Shown: positions 53,575 through 62,616, numbered from the stretch's first letter. The stretch: DNA of 64,000 bases from JBAZZQ01 sp041658725 (GCA_041658725.1 JBAZZQ010000003.1:36564-100563), one strand, 5' to 3'. The notes: generated by a model from the sequence alone, not told the origin. Made by a program: numbers and translations.

Positions 53575-54750
53575 ATGAAAAAAGAACAACTATCTATCGA
53601 ATCTCCGTTACCACTGCGTGGATATGTATTGATGCTCCAGGGATTGGTCCTGGCTCTGATGGGACTCGGAATGGTCATGATCTATTCCGCCCAGGGACGC
53701 GTGGACAAACCACCCCTGCACGATGAATTCTTAAATTCACCCGCCGGCAAACAAATTATTTTCGCCGTCGTCAGCGTCATTATGATGGTGATATTTTCCA
53801 GAGTCGATTACAACCGGTTTCGGATGGGTGAAAATAAAATTCGTTTCATCGGACTCTGGCTGGTCATTCTGGCCGTCATCCTGCTTGTGGCCGTGCATGT
53901 GCCCAAGATCGGATTGGAAATCAATGGATCGAAACGATGGTTAAAATTCGGTCCGGTAACGTTTCAACCATCGGAATTCGCCAAGCTGGCCCTGGTGATC
54001 TATCTGGCGGGCAAATTGACCGATTCGATGTTTCCGAAAAAAGAATTTTTCCGGGGTCTGATCCCGTTATGCTTTGTTATCGGGATCGTCTGTGCCCTGG
54101 TCGGAACGGAAGATTTGGGAACGGCCGCCGTGATCGCGGGGGTGAGCGTTTTAATGCTTCTGGTGGGTGGGGTTCGGGTTTGGCATCTTATTTTACCAGT
54201 CATTCCCGGCCTGCTTGGTTTTGTCGGATTGATTATAGCCAAACCCTATCGCCTTCAGCGAATTACCACGTTTCTCGATCCCTGGAAAGACCCGCAAGGG
54301 ACCGGTTACCACCCCATTCAATCCCTGATCGCCATTGCCACCGGCGGGTGGTGGGGGCGCGGACTGGGTGAAGGAATTCAAAAATACGGCTATCTGCCGG
54401 AAGACACAACAGATTTTATCTTTTCAATCATTTCCGAAGAATTGGGAATGGTGGGCGGAATTGCCGTTTTGGGAATCTTCGCGGTGCTCATAATTGTAGG
54501 CTGGCTGATCTATCGTCAATCCAAAGACGATTTCGGAAAAATGCTCGTCTTCGGCCTGATCGGAACGATCGGCCTGCAGGCGGTAATCAACGTCGCCGTT
54601 GCCACAGTCTCCATGCCCACAAAAGGCATTGCCTTACCCTTCGTCTCCGCCGGCGGCAGCGGCCTGCTCTTCGCCGCCATCGCCATAGGCCTGATCAGCA
54701 GTGTAAGCCGATATTCCGAATACGAATTACTGAACGAAGATTCATCGTAA
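53575..54750 (+). CDS. ftsW: SEDS-family peptidoglycan glycosyltransferase FtsW
   Basis: A 391-residue protein with about ten membrane helices that polymerises lipid II at the septum with its class B PBP partner, here FtsI. It shows SKRWLKFGPVTFQPSEFAKL and GIALPFVSAGGSGLLF, both SEDS signatures. Its place in the cell-wall cluster favours FtsW over RodA. No further cell-wall gene follows directly; two accessory genes come next. Confidence 0.9.
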   Translation: MKKEQLSIESPLPLRGYVLMLQGLVLALMGLGMVMIYSAQGRVDKPPLHDEFLNSPAGKQIIFAVVSVIMMVIFSRVDYNRFRMGENKIRFIGLWLVILAVILLVAVHVPKIGLEINGSKRWLKFGPVTFQPSEFAKLALVIYLAGKLTDSMFPKKEFFRGLIPLCFVIGIVCALVGTEDLGTAAVIAGVSVLMLLVGGVRVWHLILPVIPGLLGFVGLIIAKPYRLQRITTFLDPWKDPQGTGYHPIQSLIAIATGGWWGRGLGEGIQKYGYLPEDTTDFIFSIISEELGMVGGIAVLGIFAVLIIVGWLIYRQSKDDFGKMLVFGLIGTIGLQAVINVAVATVSMPTKGIALPFVSAGGSGLLFAAIAIGLISSVSRYSEYELLNEDSS

Positions 54751-54859
54751 TCTGGTCATCCGATTGGCTGACATTGTCTTCGAGGCCATGTCTTTTCTTC
54801 ATTTTTACTTTTGATATTTTCATCTTTCATTAAAGCCATCCTGAAATTCGTATATCCTG

Positions 54860-54920
54860 GGTGGGGGACCGTGTTCCCACCGCCAATACAGGCTAAAGGA
54901 AATGCTGATATTAGCCGATG
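54860..54920 (+). promoter_or_regulatory. Hairpins and weak flagellar-sigma-like signal before an unknown gene
   Basis: Two hairpins lie here: GGTGGG/CCCACC (54860-54881) and GGCTAA/TTAGCC (54891-54916). The second overlaps TAAA (54894) and GCCGATG (54914), 16 bases apart, which resembles a sigma-28 promoter (ideal spacing 15). Both readings are possible and neither is proven. Confidence 0.35.
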
Positions 54921-54987
54921 TACCTCCGTGAAGGCTTTGTCATTTTTAAAGTATTGCCTTTGAAAACTTTGATGGGAGATAGTTGAA

Positions 54988-55737
54988 ATGAATATCAGTA
55001 ATATTTCCACAAGTCCGATGCACACTACCCCTGCTAAACCCGAAAAGACAAAAGTTCCAACGGTCAATACAACGACCGATAACGAAATTTCAGCTCAGGT
55101 ACCTGCCGGCGAAGAAACCTCCGAGCAGGGAACAGAATCAAAAGGTGTTCTCCGATTGTTAGCAGAAGGTCATTTTAAACCGGTGGCCGACGTTCGGCTG
55201 CGGATTAACTTCTACGAAGAATTAGCTCAACAGTCTAATGCAAATACTTCCGAACAAGTTACAGCCTTGAATACGAAAATAATGAATGACATTTCCGGGC
55301 TTATGGCTTCCGTGCCGGGTTCTGATTCCCAGCAATTTACCGATGCCAAGAATACTCTCGAACAAGCTTTATCTTCTCAACAATCCATTAGTCCAGATGC
55401 CCAGACCCAAACAAAGAAAGCATTAGACGAATTTCTGGCAGCCGTAAAAGAAATATTTACTCCCGCACCAATACCACCTGCGGAGGAAACTGAACCCTCG
55501 CAAGATACGAGTCTATTATCGGACGTACCCCTAACTACGGAAGCGGCAAGTGATACCGGGGAGAATCTGTGGCTTAGCTCGCTACAGCAAATTATGGACA
55601 CTTATTTTCAGAATTTATCTAAAATATCCTCGGATAGCCAGGACAGTATGGAAATCCAACCTGCTGAAAATGTTTCCGGCAAGGCTTATGCCAAGTTCCT
55701 CGGAATATACAATTCATTAATAGACACAAGTGCTTGA
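54988..55737 (+). CDS. Uncharacterised low-complexity soluble protein
   Basis: A 249-residue protein without signal peptide or membrane helix. The first 50 residues are Thr/Pro-rich, a conserved-looking core GVLRLLAEGHFKPVADVRLR follows at about 52-71, then helical segments rich in Ser, Gln and Glu, and a Pro/Glu-rich linker. The end EIQPAENVSGKAYAKFLGIY is helical. ATG is preceded by GGGAG. I cannot name a family; the amphipathic core suggests a protein-protein interaction role. It lies between ftsW and murG but need not be a cell-wall protein. Confidence 0.6.
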   Translation: MNISNISTSPMHTTPAKPEKTKVPTVNTTTDNEISAQVPAGEETSEQGTESKGVLRLLAEGHFKPVADVRLRINFYEELAQQSNANTSEQVTALNTKIMNDISGLMASVPGSDSQQFTDAKNTLEQALSSQQSISPDAQTQTKKALDEFLAAVKEIFTPAPIPPAEETEPSQDTSLLSDVPLTTEAASDTGENLWLSSLQQIMDTYFQNLSKISSDSQDSMEIQPAENVSGKAYAKFLGIYNSLIDTSA

Positions 55738-55883
55738 TTTGGTAAAATAATCCTATTTCATCTTACTGAACGGCGCAAGACATAAGAAACCAGTCTTTTC
55801 TTAAATTGCTTCACGTAATAATAACTATCAGCTATAATACGATGGTATGCAATACTGCCTTTTGGAAAAATGGAAAAAGAGAT

Positions 55884-55911
55884 TTGCATAACGGACGGGG
55901 TAATGTATAAT
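55884..55911 (+). promoter_or_regulatory. Promoter of the DUF4382 lipoprotein gene
   Basis: TTGCAT (55884-55889) and TATAAT (55906-55911) are spaced by 16 bases, 31 bases before the start codon. A good housekeeping-type match. Confidence 0.65.
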
Positions 55912-55942
55912 AAAAATGATAATTGGGGTAAAGGAGTGAAAC

Positions 55943-57103
55943 ATGAAGAAGATTTATTTGTCGAAAACTGTCGCTGTTTTTATATCTGTTTTTGGGCTTT
56001 CAAGTTTCTTTGTCGGCTGCGGAAACAACCCTTTGTTGAGCGGAGCGGGAACCGTTAGTGTAAAGCTTGTGGACGCGCCTGTCAGCGGATACAAAGAAAT
56101 CAACATTCACGTACTGCGGGTCGAGATCGCTCAGGGCGGGCAGGACAATTCCAGTTGGGTTACACTAGGGACGCCCGACGTTACGGTGAACCTGCTGACG
56201 TTGACAAACGGGGTCAGCGAGACCCTCGTGCCAGGTACCAGTCTTGCCGCCGGTCATTATGGGCAAATGCGACTCATCCTGGGCTCGGGCAATACTGTCA
56301 AACTGGCCGACGACAGTGTTCATGATTTGACTGTTCCATCCGGTTTAAAAACAGGGATCAAGCTGATTGTCAATTTTGACGTCGTTGCCGGGACCACCAC
56401 GGACGTATTCATCGACTTCGATGCCGCCAATTCGATTCATCTTAACCATACAGGTCATTCGGACAAATACATGCTGAGGCCGACGGTCCGTGCGTTTAAC
56501 CGAGTCCTGACCGGCTCAATTTCTGGCAGACTAACCGAATCCGACAATGGAACCGCGCTGGCCGGGGCAATCGTAACTGCCCAGACAATCGAACAAGATA
56601 ACGCGACAATTGTCCGGTCCGCGATTACCGACGATAACGGAACGTACCTGCTGGACCTTCTTCCAATTGGTGCGACGTATTACGTTGTAAGCCAGCCTGT
56701 GGTTTCAGGCGTTGCCTACAAAGCAAAGACCAGCGATGCTATCAGCCTGACCGAACAAGCTCCAACGGCCATCTACAATGCCGCTTTCGAACCAACCAAC
56801 GCTACCGGTCAGGTCACGGGCACAATAACGCCTACGGCAGGAGACAACGATAGCGATATCGTTAACCTGACCCAGAGTTTGATGGTCGGGGGCAATGCAA
56901 AGCTCTTTATTGTCCGGACCGCTGTCCCGGTGATCTCGAATTCCGACGAGACGTATACAATGGACCTGGTGCCAGAGGATAACTACACGGCCCAGGCCAC
57001 CCGCGTGACCACCAGCGACAACGGTACTACGGTTCAAAAATCGTTATCCACTCCCGCAGTCGTTACGTCGGGAAACGTGGTCGCCGCCGACCTGCAGTTT
57101 TAA
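55943..57103 (+). CDS. DUF4382-domain lipoprotein with carboxypeptidase-regulatory-like domain
   Basis: A 386-residue exported protein. A signal peptide ends in the lipobox FVGC (about residue 26). The domain VSVKLVDAPVSGYKEINIHV to MLRPTVRAFNRV fits DUF4382, and a second part with GSISGRLTESDNGTALAGAI and NGTYLLDLLPIG resembles carboxypeptidase-regulatory/Ig-like beta-sandwich folds. The function of DUF4382 proteins is unknown; a surface or periplasmic role is inferred. It has its own promoter and AAAGGAG site, so it is not just part of the cell-wall operon. Confidence 0.85.
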   Translation: MKKIYLSKTVAVFISVFGLSSFFVGCGNNPLLSGAGTVSVKLVDAPVSGYKEINIHVLRVEIAQGGQDNSSWVTLGTPDVTVNLLTLTNGVSETLVPGTSLAAGHYGQMRLILGSGNTVKLADDSVHDLTVPSGLKTGIKLIVNFDVVAGTTTDVFIDFDAANSIHLNHTGHSDKYMLRPTVRAFNRVLTGSISGRLTESDNGTALAGAIVTAQTIEQDNATIVRSAITDDNGTYLLDLLPIGATYYVVSQPVVSGVAYKAKTSDAISLTEQAPTAIYNAAFEPTNATGQVTGTITPTAGDNDSDIVNLTQSLMVGGNAKLFIVRTAVPVISNSDETYTMDLVPEDNYTAQATRVTTSDNGTTVQKSLSTPAVVTSGNVVAADLQF

Positions 57104-57226
57104 ATTCTAAAATAGAATTCCGGGGATCCCTTTGGCAACGAATTTATTGAGAAACTTTTCGTTGTCAACCCGCTTAATCCTTTTTAAGATGTGAAGATAC
57201 TATTTTTCGAAAAAAGGATGTTTTCG

Positions 57227-58465
57227 ATGGCGAATTTTCTTTTGGCGGGCGGTGGAACCGGGGGGCATATTTACCCAGGATTTGCCGTGGCGGAAGCCTT
57301 AGCCGACTTGGACCCTTCGGCGAGAATCGATTTTGCATGTACCACTCGGCCTATCGATAAAATGATCCTTGAACCCTGGCATGGAGAAAAAATAGTTCAG
57401 CCGATTCAACCGTTCAGCCTCCGACCAATCGGTTTCTTAAAATTTAATCTCGCCTGGTGGCAAACAAAAAAACAGATTCGGGAATGGTTGAAAAAAAATG
57501 AGATTGCCGCCGTGCTCGGTCTTGGCGGATTTGGATCAGGAGCGGCGGTTTATGAAGCTTCAAAATTAGGGTTGCGGACCGCCTTTTTGAACCCTGATTA
57601 CGTTCCAGGCCGAGCCAATCAGTGGTTAAGCAAATATTCAAATAAAATATTTGTCCAGTGGTCAGGAACGCAGGAATATTTTAATCGACCGGTGGAGGTG
57701 GTCGGCGTGCCGCTGCGAAAATCAATTTGCAGTTTGGCAGGGAGTGGGCGCACGGTTCTTAAAACACATGGTTTACAGGAATTTGGATTATCACCCGATA
57801 AAAAGACTCTGGTCATCACGGGCGGTTCGACGGGGGCGAGAAGTTTAAATGAGGCGGTGGTCAAAGTGATTACCGATCTGGCGGACCAAATGGCCTCTGG
57901 TTGGCAAGTCCTGCATATTACCGGCAACAGCGATTTTGACCGTACACGGGAGGCGTATTCGAGTGTTAAAAATTTAATAACCGTTCAGACTCCGATTGTG
58001 CCACGGTCGGCTTGTCCGACCGTGCTCTTGGGACACGGCTGGGCAAGCCAGCCGTGGCACAATGGCGGAGAAGCAGAACGGTTACAAAATTTATTTGTCA
58101 AGATTCTCCCGTATTCAAATAGAATGGACTTAGCCTGGGCGGTGGCGGATTTGGCCATCTGCCGGGCCGGAGCGATAACGCTGGCGGAACTGACCACCGC
58201 GGGGATCCCGGCGATTTTGCTCCCATATCCCTTCCACCGCGACAATCACCAGGCAAAAAATGCCAACGTTTTGGTTCAGGCGGGAGCGGCGATCATGGTT
58301 GACGATGATAAAATCGCAGGTCTCCAAACCGTGGAACAATTAAAACAAGCGGTCCAAAATATTGTCTTTGATGACAGCCAGCGGTTAAATATGGTAAAAG
58401 GCGCAAAGACTCTTCAGCAGGTCGATGCTGCCGAAAAGGTATCACGATGGATGATCGGAAAATGA
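57227..58465 (+). CDS. murG: UDP-GlcNAc-lipid I transferase MurG, with repeat-encoded insert
   Basis: A 412-residue enzyme (from the ATG at 57227 with AAAAAGGA upstream; earlier starts at 57191 and 57218 are possible) that turns lipid I into lipid II. It has LLAGGGTGGHIYPGFAVAEA, GLGGFGSGA, the C-terminal ICRAGAITLAELTTAGIPAI and the donor-sugar region LLPYPFHRDNHQAKNA. A palindromic repeat at 57995-58063 adds 23 codons between the second strand region and the ICRAGA segment, raising the length well above the usual ~355-360. It overlaps folP. Confidence 0.93.
   Translation: MANFLLAGGGTGGHIYPGFAVAEALADLDPSARIDFACTTRPIDKMILEPWHGEKIVQPIQPFSLRPIGFLKFNLAWWQTKKQIREWLKKNEIAAVLGLGGFGSGAAVYEASKLGLRTAFLNPDYVPGRANQWLSKYSNKIFVQWSGTQEYFNRPVEVVGVPLRKSICSLAGSGRTVLKTHGLQEFGLSPDKKTLVITGGSTGARSLNEAVVKVITDLADQMASGWQVLHITGNSDFDRTREAYSSVKNLITVQTPIVPRSACPTVLLGHGWASQPWHNGGEAERLQNLFVKILPYSNRMDLAWAVADLAICRAGAITLAELTTAGIPAILLPYPFHRDNHQAKNANVLVQAGAAIMVDDDKIAGLQTVEQLKQAVQNIVFDDSQRLNMVKGAKTLQQVDAAEKVSRWMIGK
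57995..58063. repeat. 69-bp palindromic element inserted in frame in murG
   Basis: Perfect 10-base ends ATTGTGCCAC and GTGGCACAAT close two inner hairpins built on GGTCGGCTTGTCCGACC and CGGCTGGGCAAGCCAGCCG. The length is 23 codons with no stop in the murG frame. The right half recurs at the rimO 3' end. Confidence 0.85.
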
Positions 58466-59325
58466 AATTCGCAGGCCAAATTTGCTGGGACCGCTTCCGG
58501 CTGGACTTTTCCGGCAGAACGCTGGTCATGGGGATATTAAACGTTACACCGGATTCCTTCAGCGATGCCGGAGAATATTTTTCCCTCGAGTTGGCTATCG
58601 TCCGAGCCATGCAAATGGTGGACGAAGGCGCGGACATTATTGATATCGGCGGAGAATCCACCCGGCCAGGTTCCCAGCCGACGCCGGTTATCGAGCAAAT
58701 CCATCGGGTCGTGCCCGTGCTGGAAAAAATCGCCGGCCAAATCAATGTTCCGATCAGCATTGATACTACCAGCAGTCAAGTGGCCCGGGCGGCGATTGAC
58801 GCGGGCGCGAGTATCATCAATGACATAAGCGCCTTGCGGTTTGATTCTAAAATGGCACATCTCGCCGCGGAAGCAAATGTTCCGGTGATCCTGATGCATA
58901 TGCAAGGAACGCCCCAAACGATGCAGGAAGCTCCCTATTATGAAGAGGTGGTCAGCGAAGTAAAAACATTTTTGCAGGAGCGGATGGATTTTGCCGCGAG
59001 AGCCGGGCTTGACCGATCAAAATTAATCATCGACGTCGGTATCGGGTTCGGCAAACGCTTTGAGGATAATATGACGGTTTTGTCGCGGATCGAAGAATAT
59101 TTCGATCTGGATCGACCGGTTATGGTAGGTCATAGCCGCAAAGGATTCATAGGAAAACTGACAGGTCAACCGGCAGGTGATCGCGACCAGGCCTCGCTGG
59201 CGATCGGCGCCGTTCTCGCCGGCAAGGGTGTGCATATCCTCCGCGTCCACGAAGTAAAATATACCCGTCAGGCTTGTGAAATAATCTGGAAACTCCAGCA
59301 AGGGAATTTTGATGCTGAAAGATAG
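58462..59325 (+). CDS. folP: Dihydropteroate synthase
   Basis: A 287-residue TIM-barrel enzyme joining dihydropterin pyrophosphate to p-aminobenzoate in folate synthesis. Signature regions are LVMGILNVTPDSFSDAGEYF, IIDIGGESTRPGS and the C-terminal VMVGHSRKGFIGKL. The ATG at 58462 overlaps the murG stop (ATGA); an upstream ATG at 58447 would add five residues. It overlaps murQ by 14 bases. Confidence 0.93.
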   Translation: MKFAGQICWDRFRLDFSGRTLVMGILNVTPDSFSDAGEYFSLELAIVRAMQMVDEGADIIDIGGESTRPGSQPTPVIEQIHRVVPVLEKIAGQINVPISIDTTSSQVARAAIDAGASIINDISALRFDSKMAHLAAEANVPVILMHMQGTPQTMQEAPYYEEVVSEVKTFLQERMDFAARAGLDRSKLIIDVGIGFGKRFEDNMTVLSRIEEYFDLDRPVMVGHSRKGFIGKLTGQPAGDRDQASLAIGAVLAGKGVHILRVHEVKYTRQACEIIWKLQQGNFDAER

Positions 59326-60211
59326 ATCCAAATTGACCACCGAAAAACGAAACGTTCGAAGCCGTGATATGGACCGGCGATCCACGCTCCAAATCGTGGA
59401 AATCATTAATGCTGAGGACGCTCTGGTCGCTCCCGCCGTGGCCAAAGAAAAAAAACAAATCGCCGCCGCGGTGGATTTGATCGTCTCGTGTTTTCGGCAG
59501 GGGGGGCGGCTCTTTTATGTCGGAGCCGGGACGAGCGGACGGCTGGGAGTGCTCGATGCCTCCGAGTGCCCGCCGACTTTTGGGACAAATCCGTCGATGG
59601 TCCAGGGGATCATCGCCGGAGGCCGACGGGCGCTCGTGCGGTCGGTGGAAGGCGCGGAAGATCACGAAGAAATCGGTGCCTCTGCCCTGGATAAAAAACA
59701 CATCAAACCACAGGACGTGATTGTCGGTATCGCTGCCTGCGGGGTTACTCCTTTTGTCGCCGGAGCCATCAACCGCGCCCGTCAAATCGGAGCTAAAACC
59801 ATTTTTGTCACCTGTGCTCCGGAAGCCAAAAAGTATATCAACGCGGATATCATTATTAATCCGGTGGTCGGTCCGGAAGTGGTTACCGGCTCGACGCGGA
59901 TGAAGGCGGGAACCGCGACCAAACTGGTCTTGAATACATTAACCACGTCCGCCATGATAAAGCTGGGGAAAATTTATGGTAATCTTATGGTCGATCTCAA
60001 GGCCACCAACACCAAACTTCGAGATCGATCCGAAAGAATCGTGATGGCCGCCACCGGTGTCTCGCGGCCCCGCGCCAGAACACTCATCAAAAATGCGCAA
60101 GGTCTGGTGAAAGTCGCCATTGTGATGTATTTAAAAAAAATCGGTTTTGACGAAGCAAAAAATGTTCTTGCGGAATGTGACGGATTTATTCACCGATCAA
60201 TTTGCGAATAA
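59312..60211 (+). CDS. murQ: N-acetylmuramic acid 6-phosphate etherase
   Basis: A 299-residue SIS-domain enzyme that cleaves the lactyl ether of MurNAc-6-phosphate during peptidoglycan recycling. It has YVGAGTSGRLGVLDASECPP, the segment VVTGSTRMKAGTATKLVLN and VDLKATNTKLRDRS. ATG 59312 has AAGGGA upstream (TTG at 59309 is possible). Its linkage to the precursor genes suggests wall turnover is handled with synthesis. The end overlaps the convergent HypA-like gene by 26 bases. Confidence 0.93.
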   Translation: MLKDRSKLTTEKRNVRSRDMDRRSTLQIVEIINAEDALVAPAVAKEKKQIAAAVDLIVSCFRQGGRLFYVGAGTSGRLGVLDASECPPTFGTNPSMVQGIIAGGRRALVRSVEGAEDHEEIGASALDKKHIKPQDVIVGIAACGVTPFVAGAINRARQIGAKTIFVTCAPEAKKYINADIIINPVVGPEVVTGSTRMKAGTATKLVLNTLTTSAMIKLGKIYGNLMVDLKATNTKLRDRSERIVMAATGVSRPRARTLIKNAQGLVKVAIVMYLKKIGFDEAKNVLAECDGFIHRSICE

Positions 60212-60476
60212 TCAATTCCCGACCGGTAGCAAGGGCGGGTCCTGAATTCTCAGCCGGGATATTCTGGCCGGGTTCGATGATGTTGATTTCCACCTTGGTG
60301 CCTTCGAAAGATGTGCTTTCAAAAACATGCTCGAAACTGTGAAGGAGAAATTCCGGATCGACGGCGTGGAGCATGCCGATATCAAGAATTAAATGGGTTA
60401 CTTTGGACAGGTTGTTCTCGCGGGCGACTTTTTCCAGTTCAGGCCAGATATCGCGGGCTAGTTGGTGTTCGTGCAT
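60186..60476 (-). CDS. HypA-like protein lacking the zinc ribbon
   Basis: A 96-residue protein from the ATG at 60476. The start MHEHQLARDIWPELE keeps the N-terminal MHE (nickel ligand His2), and LILDIGMLHAVDPEFLLHSF fits HypA/HybF, which delivers nickel to NiFe hydrogenase. The usual C-terminal CxxC...CxxC zinc site is absent and there is no cysteine at all. It could be a degenerate HypA or a relative with another role. It overlaps the upstream protease gene by 19 bases, so both are coupled. Confidence 0.75.
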   Translation of the reverse strand: MHEHQLARDIWPELEKVARENNLSKVTHLILDIGMLHAVDPEFLLHSFEHVFESTSFEGTKVEINIIEPGQNIPAENSGPALATGRELIIRKLIGE

Positions 60477-61039
60477 TTCGATTCGGTCCTCTGAGATAAA
60501 CAAGCGAGTAAGAGTTTATCTTTTTGATCCATAGCTGCTTCGCCGGTCAGGGCCTTTTGGAACTGCTGACACTGCGAGGTCCAGTTTTCCAGTGCCTGGC
60601 GAAGATGGTTGAGCAAATGGGGCAACGCGTCGTTCAAAGGTTGGCTTAATCGCTCCGATTGGTCGATTGTTTGCGGCTGAATGGCGAAAATGACGGTGGG
60701 TGGGCGGGAAAAGAATTTTTCCGCGTACCACAGGGTCTGGGCAAAGTCCAAATCGTGCAGCGTAAACGCGATGTCCTGCTTGCTGGCGAGTTGGGAAGGG
60801 ATGATCCACTGGTGAGAACCAGGGGTTAGATTCATCTGTGCGGAATCGACGGCCAGTACGGCGGAAGCATCATCGAACCAGTTGAGCAATCGCAGACCTC
60901 CGACTCCGGCGTCGATTAATTCAACCAGCGGAGAAGGTGAAAGCTCGCTGGTCAATTCTTTGACTAATCGGACACCGATCCCGTCGTCGCCTCTCAGAAT
61001 ATTTCCCAGGCCTAATACGGCCAGACGGTCTTTTTTCAT
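60458..61039 (-). CDS. Hydrogenase-maturation-type endopeptidase (HyaD/HycI family)
   Basis: A 193-residue protein with VLGLGNILRGDDGIGVRLVKEL (first part), LIDAGVGGLRLLN, LAVDSAQMNL and FTLHDLDFAQTLW. These include the aspartates and histidine expected to bind nickel in proteases that trim the large NiFe-hydrogenase subunit. It is coupled to the HypA-like gene. No hydrogenase subunits lie in this window. Confidence 0.85.
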   Translation of the reverse strand: MKKDRLAVLGLGNILRGDDGIGVRLVKELTSELSPSPLVELIDAGVGGLRLLNWFDDASAVLAVDSAQMNLTPGSHQWIIPSQLASKQDIAFTLHDLDFAQTLWYAEKFFSRPPTVIFAIQPQTIDQSERLSQPLNDALPHLLNHLRQALENWTSQCQQFQKALTGEAAMDQKDKLLLACLSQRTESKCTNTN

Positions 61040-61449
61040 CTTTCGTTTTCCATGCCCGGCCTTTGCCGGTCCCTTCGCAAGAAGATATTCCTATTAAAAC
61101 AAGACCAGGCAATTTTGACAAGCCAAAACCGCCCACTTATGGTGGCTTTTAGCCACCGGTAGGAAGCCTCAAATGACTAAAAGCAGACTTCTAAAACTGG
61201 CAGCAAGCTTACTTTTATCAGAATCAGCCTTACGCAAAAACCGGAATACTTACCTCGACTAAAAAGTCCTCTACTGCTGGGTTAAGCGGCTTTACTTCGA
61301 CTAGAGCATTTCAACATTTATCGTACATCATTACCGTCCAACTGTTTGATTTTGAAAATTTGGTAATTCTTTAAAAATGGGTGTAATCGATTTGAAATCC
61401 GTTTGTGATTTTGGCCATGATGTCTTATTTGCGATGAGGTATCTGGCTG
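61040..61449. other. Gene-free stretch with a short hairpin
   Basis: A perfect hairpin GGTGGCT-TTT-AGCCACC lies at 61141-61157 without a T tract. No intact gene was found. The part next to 61450 is probably insertion-sequence flank or degraded DNA. Confidence 0.45.
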
Positions 61450-61554
61450 ATGAACATCGGACGCCCCGTCTTTTCGCAGGTCATGGACTTTCTTCCGCTG
61501 CACGAATTTCGAAAATGCGTCAGACAGTACAACGGCGATGCCGTTATCGAACGT
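61450..61554 (+). pseudogene. N-terminal fragment of an IS4-type (DUF4372) transposase
   Basis: The frame starts MNIGRPVFSQVMDFLPLHEF, then RKCVRQYNGDAVIERIF, the usual beginning of DUF4372-bearing IS4-type transposases, which normally continues for ~350 residues. After about 35 residues the likeness is lost. It is a remnant. Confidence 0.7.
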
Positions 61555-61668
61555 ATCTTTGTCCGAAGTGTGCAGGCATCAACACCCCGGCCCCATTCCC
61601 ATTTTTCAGGATATTTCCTTGCGGCTTTTCCAGGGATTCATGTTCATTCGTGGAAGACCGTTTTAGTG

Positions 61669-62616
61669 TCATAATGCTCGTGGATGATGACAATGGGTAT
61701 TAAATTGGGCAAGATACTCCTCTATGGGTTGCAACTGAAAGGTTTTTACAACGTCCTTGACGGTGAATTCCGAGGAAAGCGATTCCAGGGCGAAGCGGAC
61801 GTTGTCCTGGTCGAAATCCAGTTTGATTTTTGAGCCGTACTGCCGCAGGATTGTTTCGATTTTTTGCTGATTGCCGTCCAGATGGAAAACCTTTTTATCG
61901 AAATTAACCATCGCTGTATAGACCGGGACTCCAAAGCCGAATCGCAAGGTTTCGTGCCGATAACCACCCTCCACGACTTGACGGCCCAGACAATCGATGA
62001 TTCGGCTCCAGGCGGGATAGGCAATGACAAAAGGAGTTTGCAGTGACAGTGCGTAATAATTGGCCTGATGTCCGCCGGGGAACAGGGATGGACAGAGAAA
62101 GAGGTCAACGCCGGCGGCTTTCTGACGCTCAAAGAGGGGTTGAAAATTCAGGTCAAAGCAAATACCTCCGCCAATTTTAAGGCCTTCCCATTCGATCGGG
62201 TTTTGAATACCGCCGGGGATCACCCCTTCGTTTAATTCCATCCGAGTGGGATAGGTTTTGATATATCGCCCGAGAACTGTTCCGGTTGGGGAAATCAGAT
62301 AAAAACAGTTTCGCAAACCGTCCTTTTCACGGACTAGAACTGGAATGGTCAGGGCGATATGATGGGTGGAGGCACATTCCAGAAGCACGCGGCAGGTATT
62401 TTGCCAATCATCTAATGCGAGTTGTTGGAGCGTCATAGCTCGGGGATTATCCGGGCCGTCACCACAATACCAATTGATCATTTCGGGCAGGACGGCAAGA
62501 TCGCTGCCCATTCCCGCGGCCAGACCGATCCATCGGCAGGCTTCGGCTAGTTTGTCCTGGAAACGGTCAAAATCGCGGTTCGATAACGCAATGGCGGATA
62601 TTCGTTTTATATTCAT
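61669..62616 (-). CDS. Carbon-nitrogen hydrolase (nitrilase family)
   Basis: A 315-residue cytoplasmic amidase/nitrilase-like enzyme. The triad is E (AVLPEMINWY, about 46), K (GRYIKTYP, about 121) and C153 (GGGICFDLNFQPLF). The family hydrolyses amides, nitriles or carbamoyl groups; the substrate is unknown. It starts 5 bases after the Gfo/Idh/MocA gene and is probably its operon partner. Confidence 0.88.
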   Translation of the reverse strand: MNIKRISAIALSNRDFDRFQDKLAEACRWIGLAAGMGSDLAVLPEMINWYCGDGPDNPRAMTLQQLALDDWQNTCRVLLECASTHHIALTIPVLVREKDGLRNCFYLISPTGTVLGRYIKTYPTRMELNEGVIPGGIQNPIEWEGLKIGGGICFDLNFQPLFERQKAAGVDLFLCPSLFPGGHQANYYALSLQTPFVIAYPAWSRIIDCLGRQVVEGGYRHETLRFGFGVPVYTAMVNFDKKVFHLDGNQQKIETILRQYGSKIKLDFDQDNVRFALESLSSEFTVKDVVKTFQLQPIEEYLAQFNTHCHHPRAL

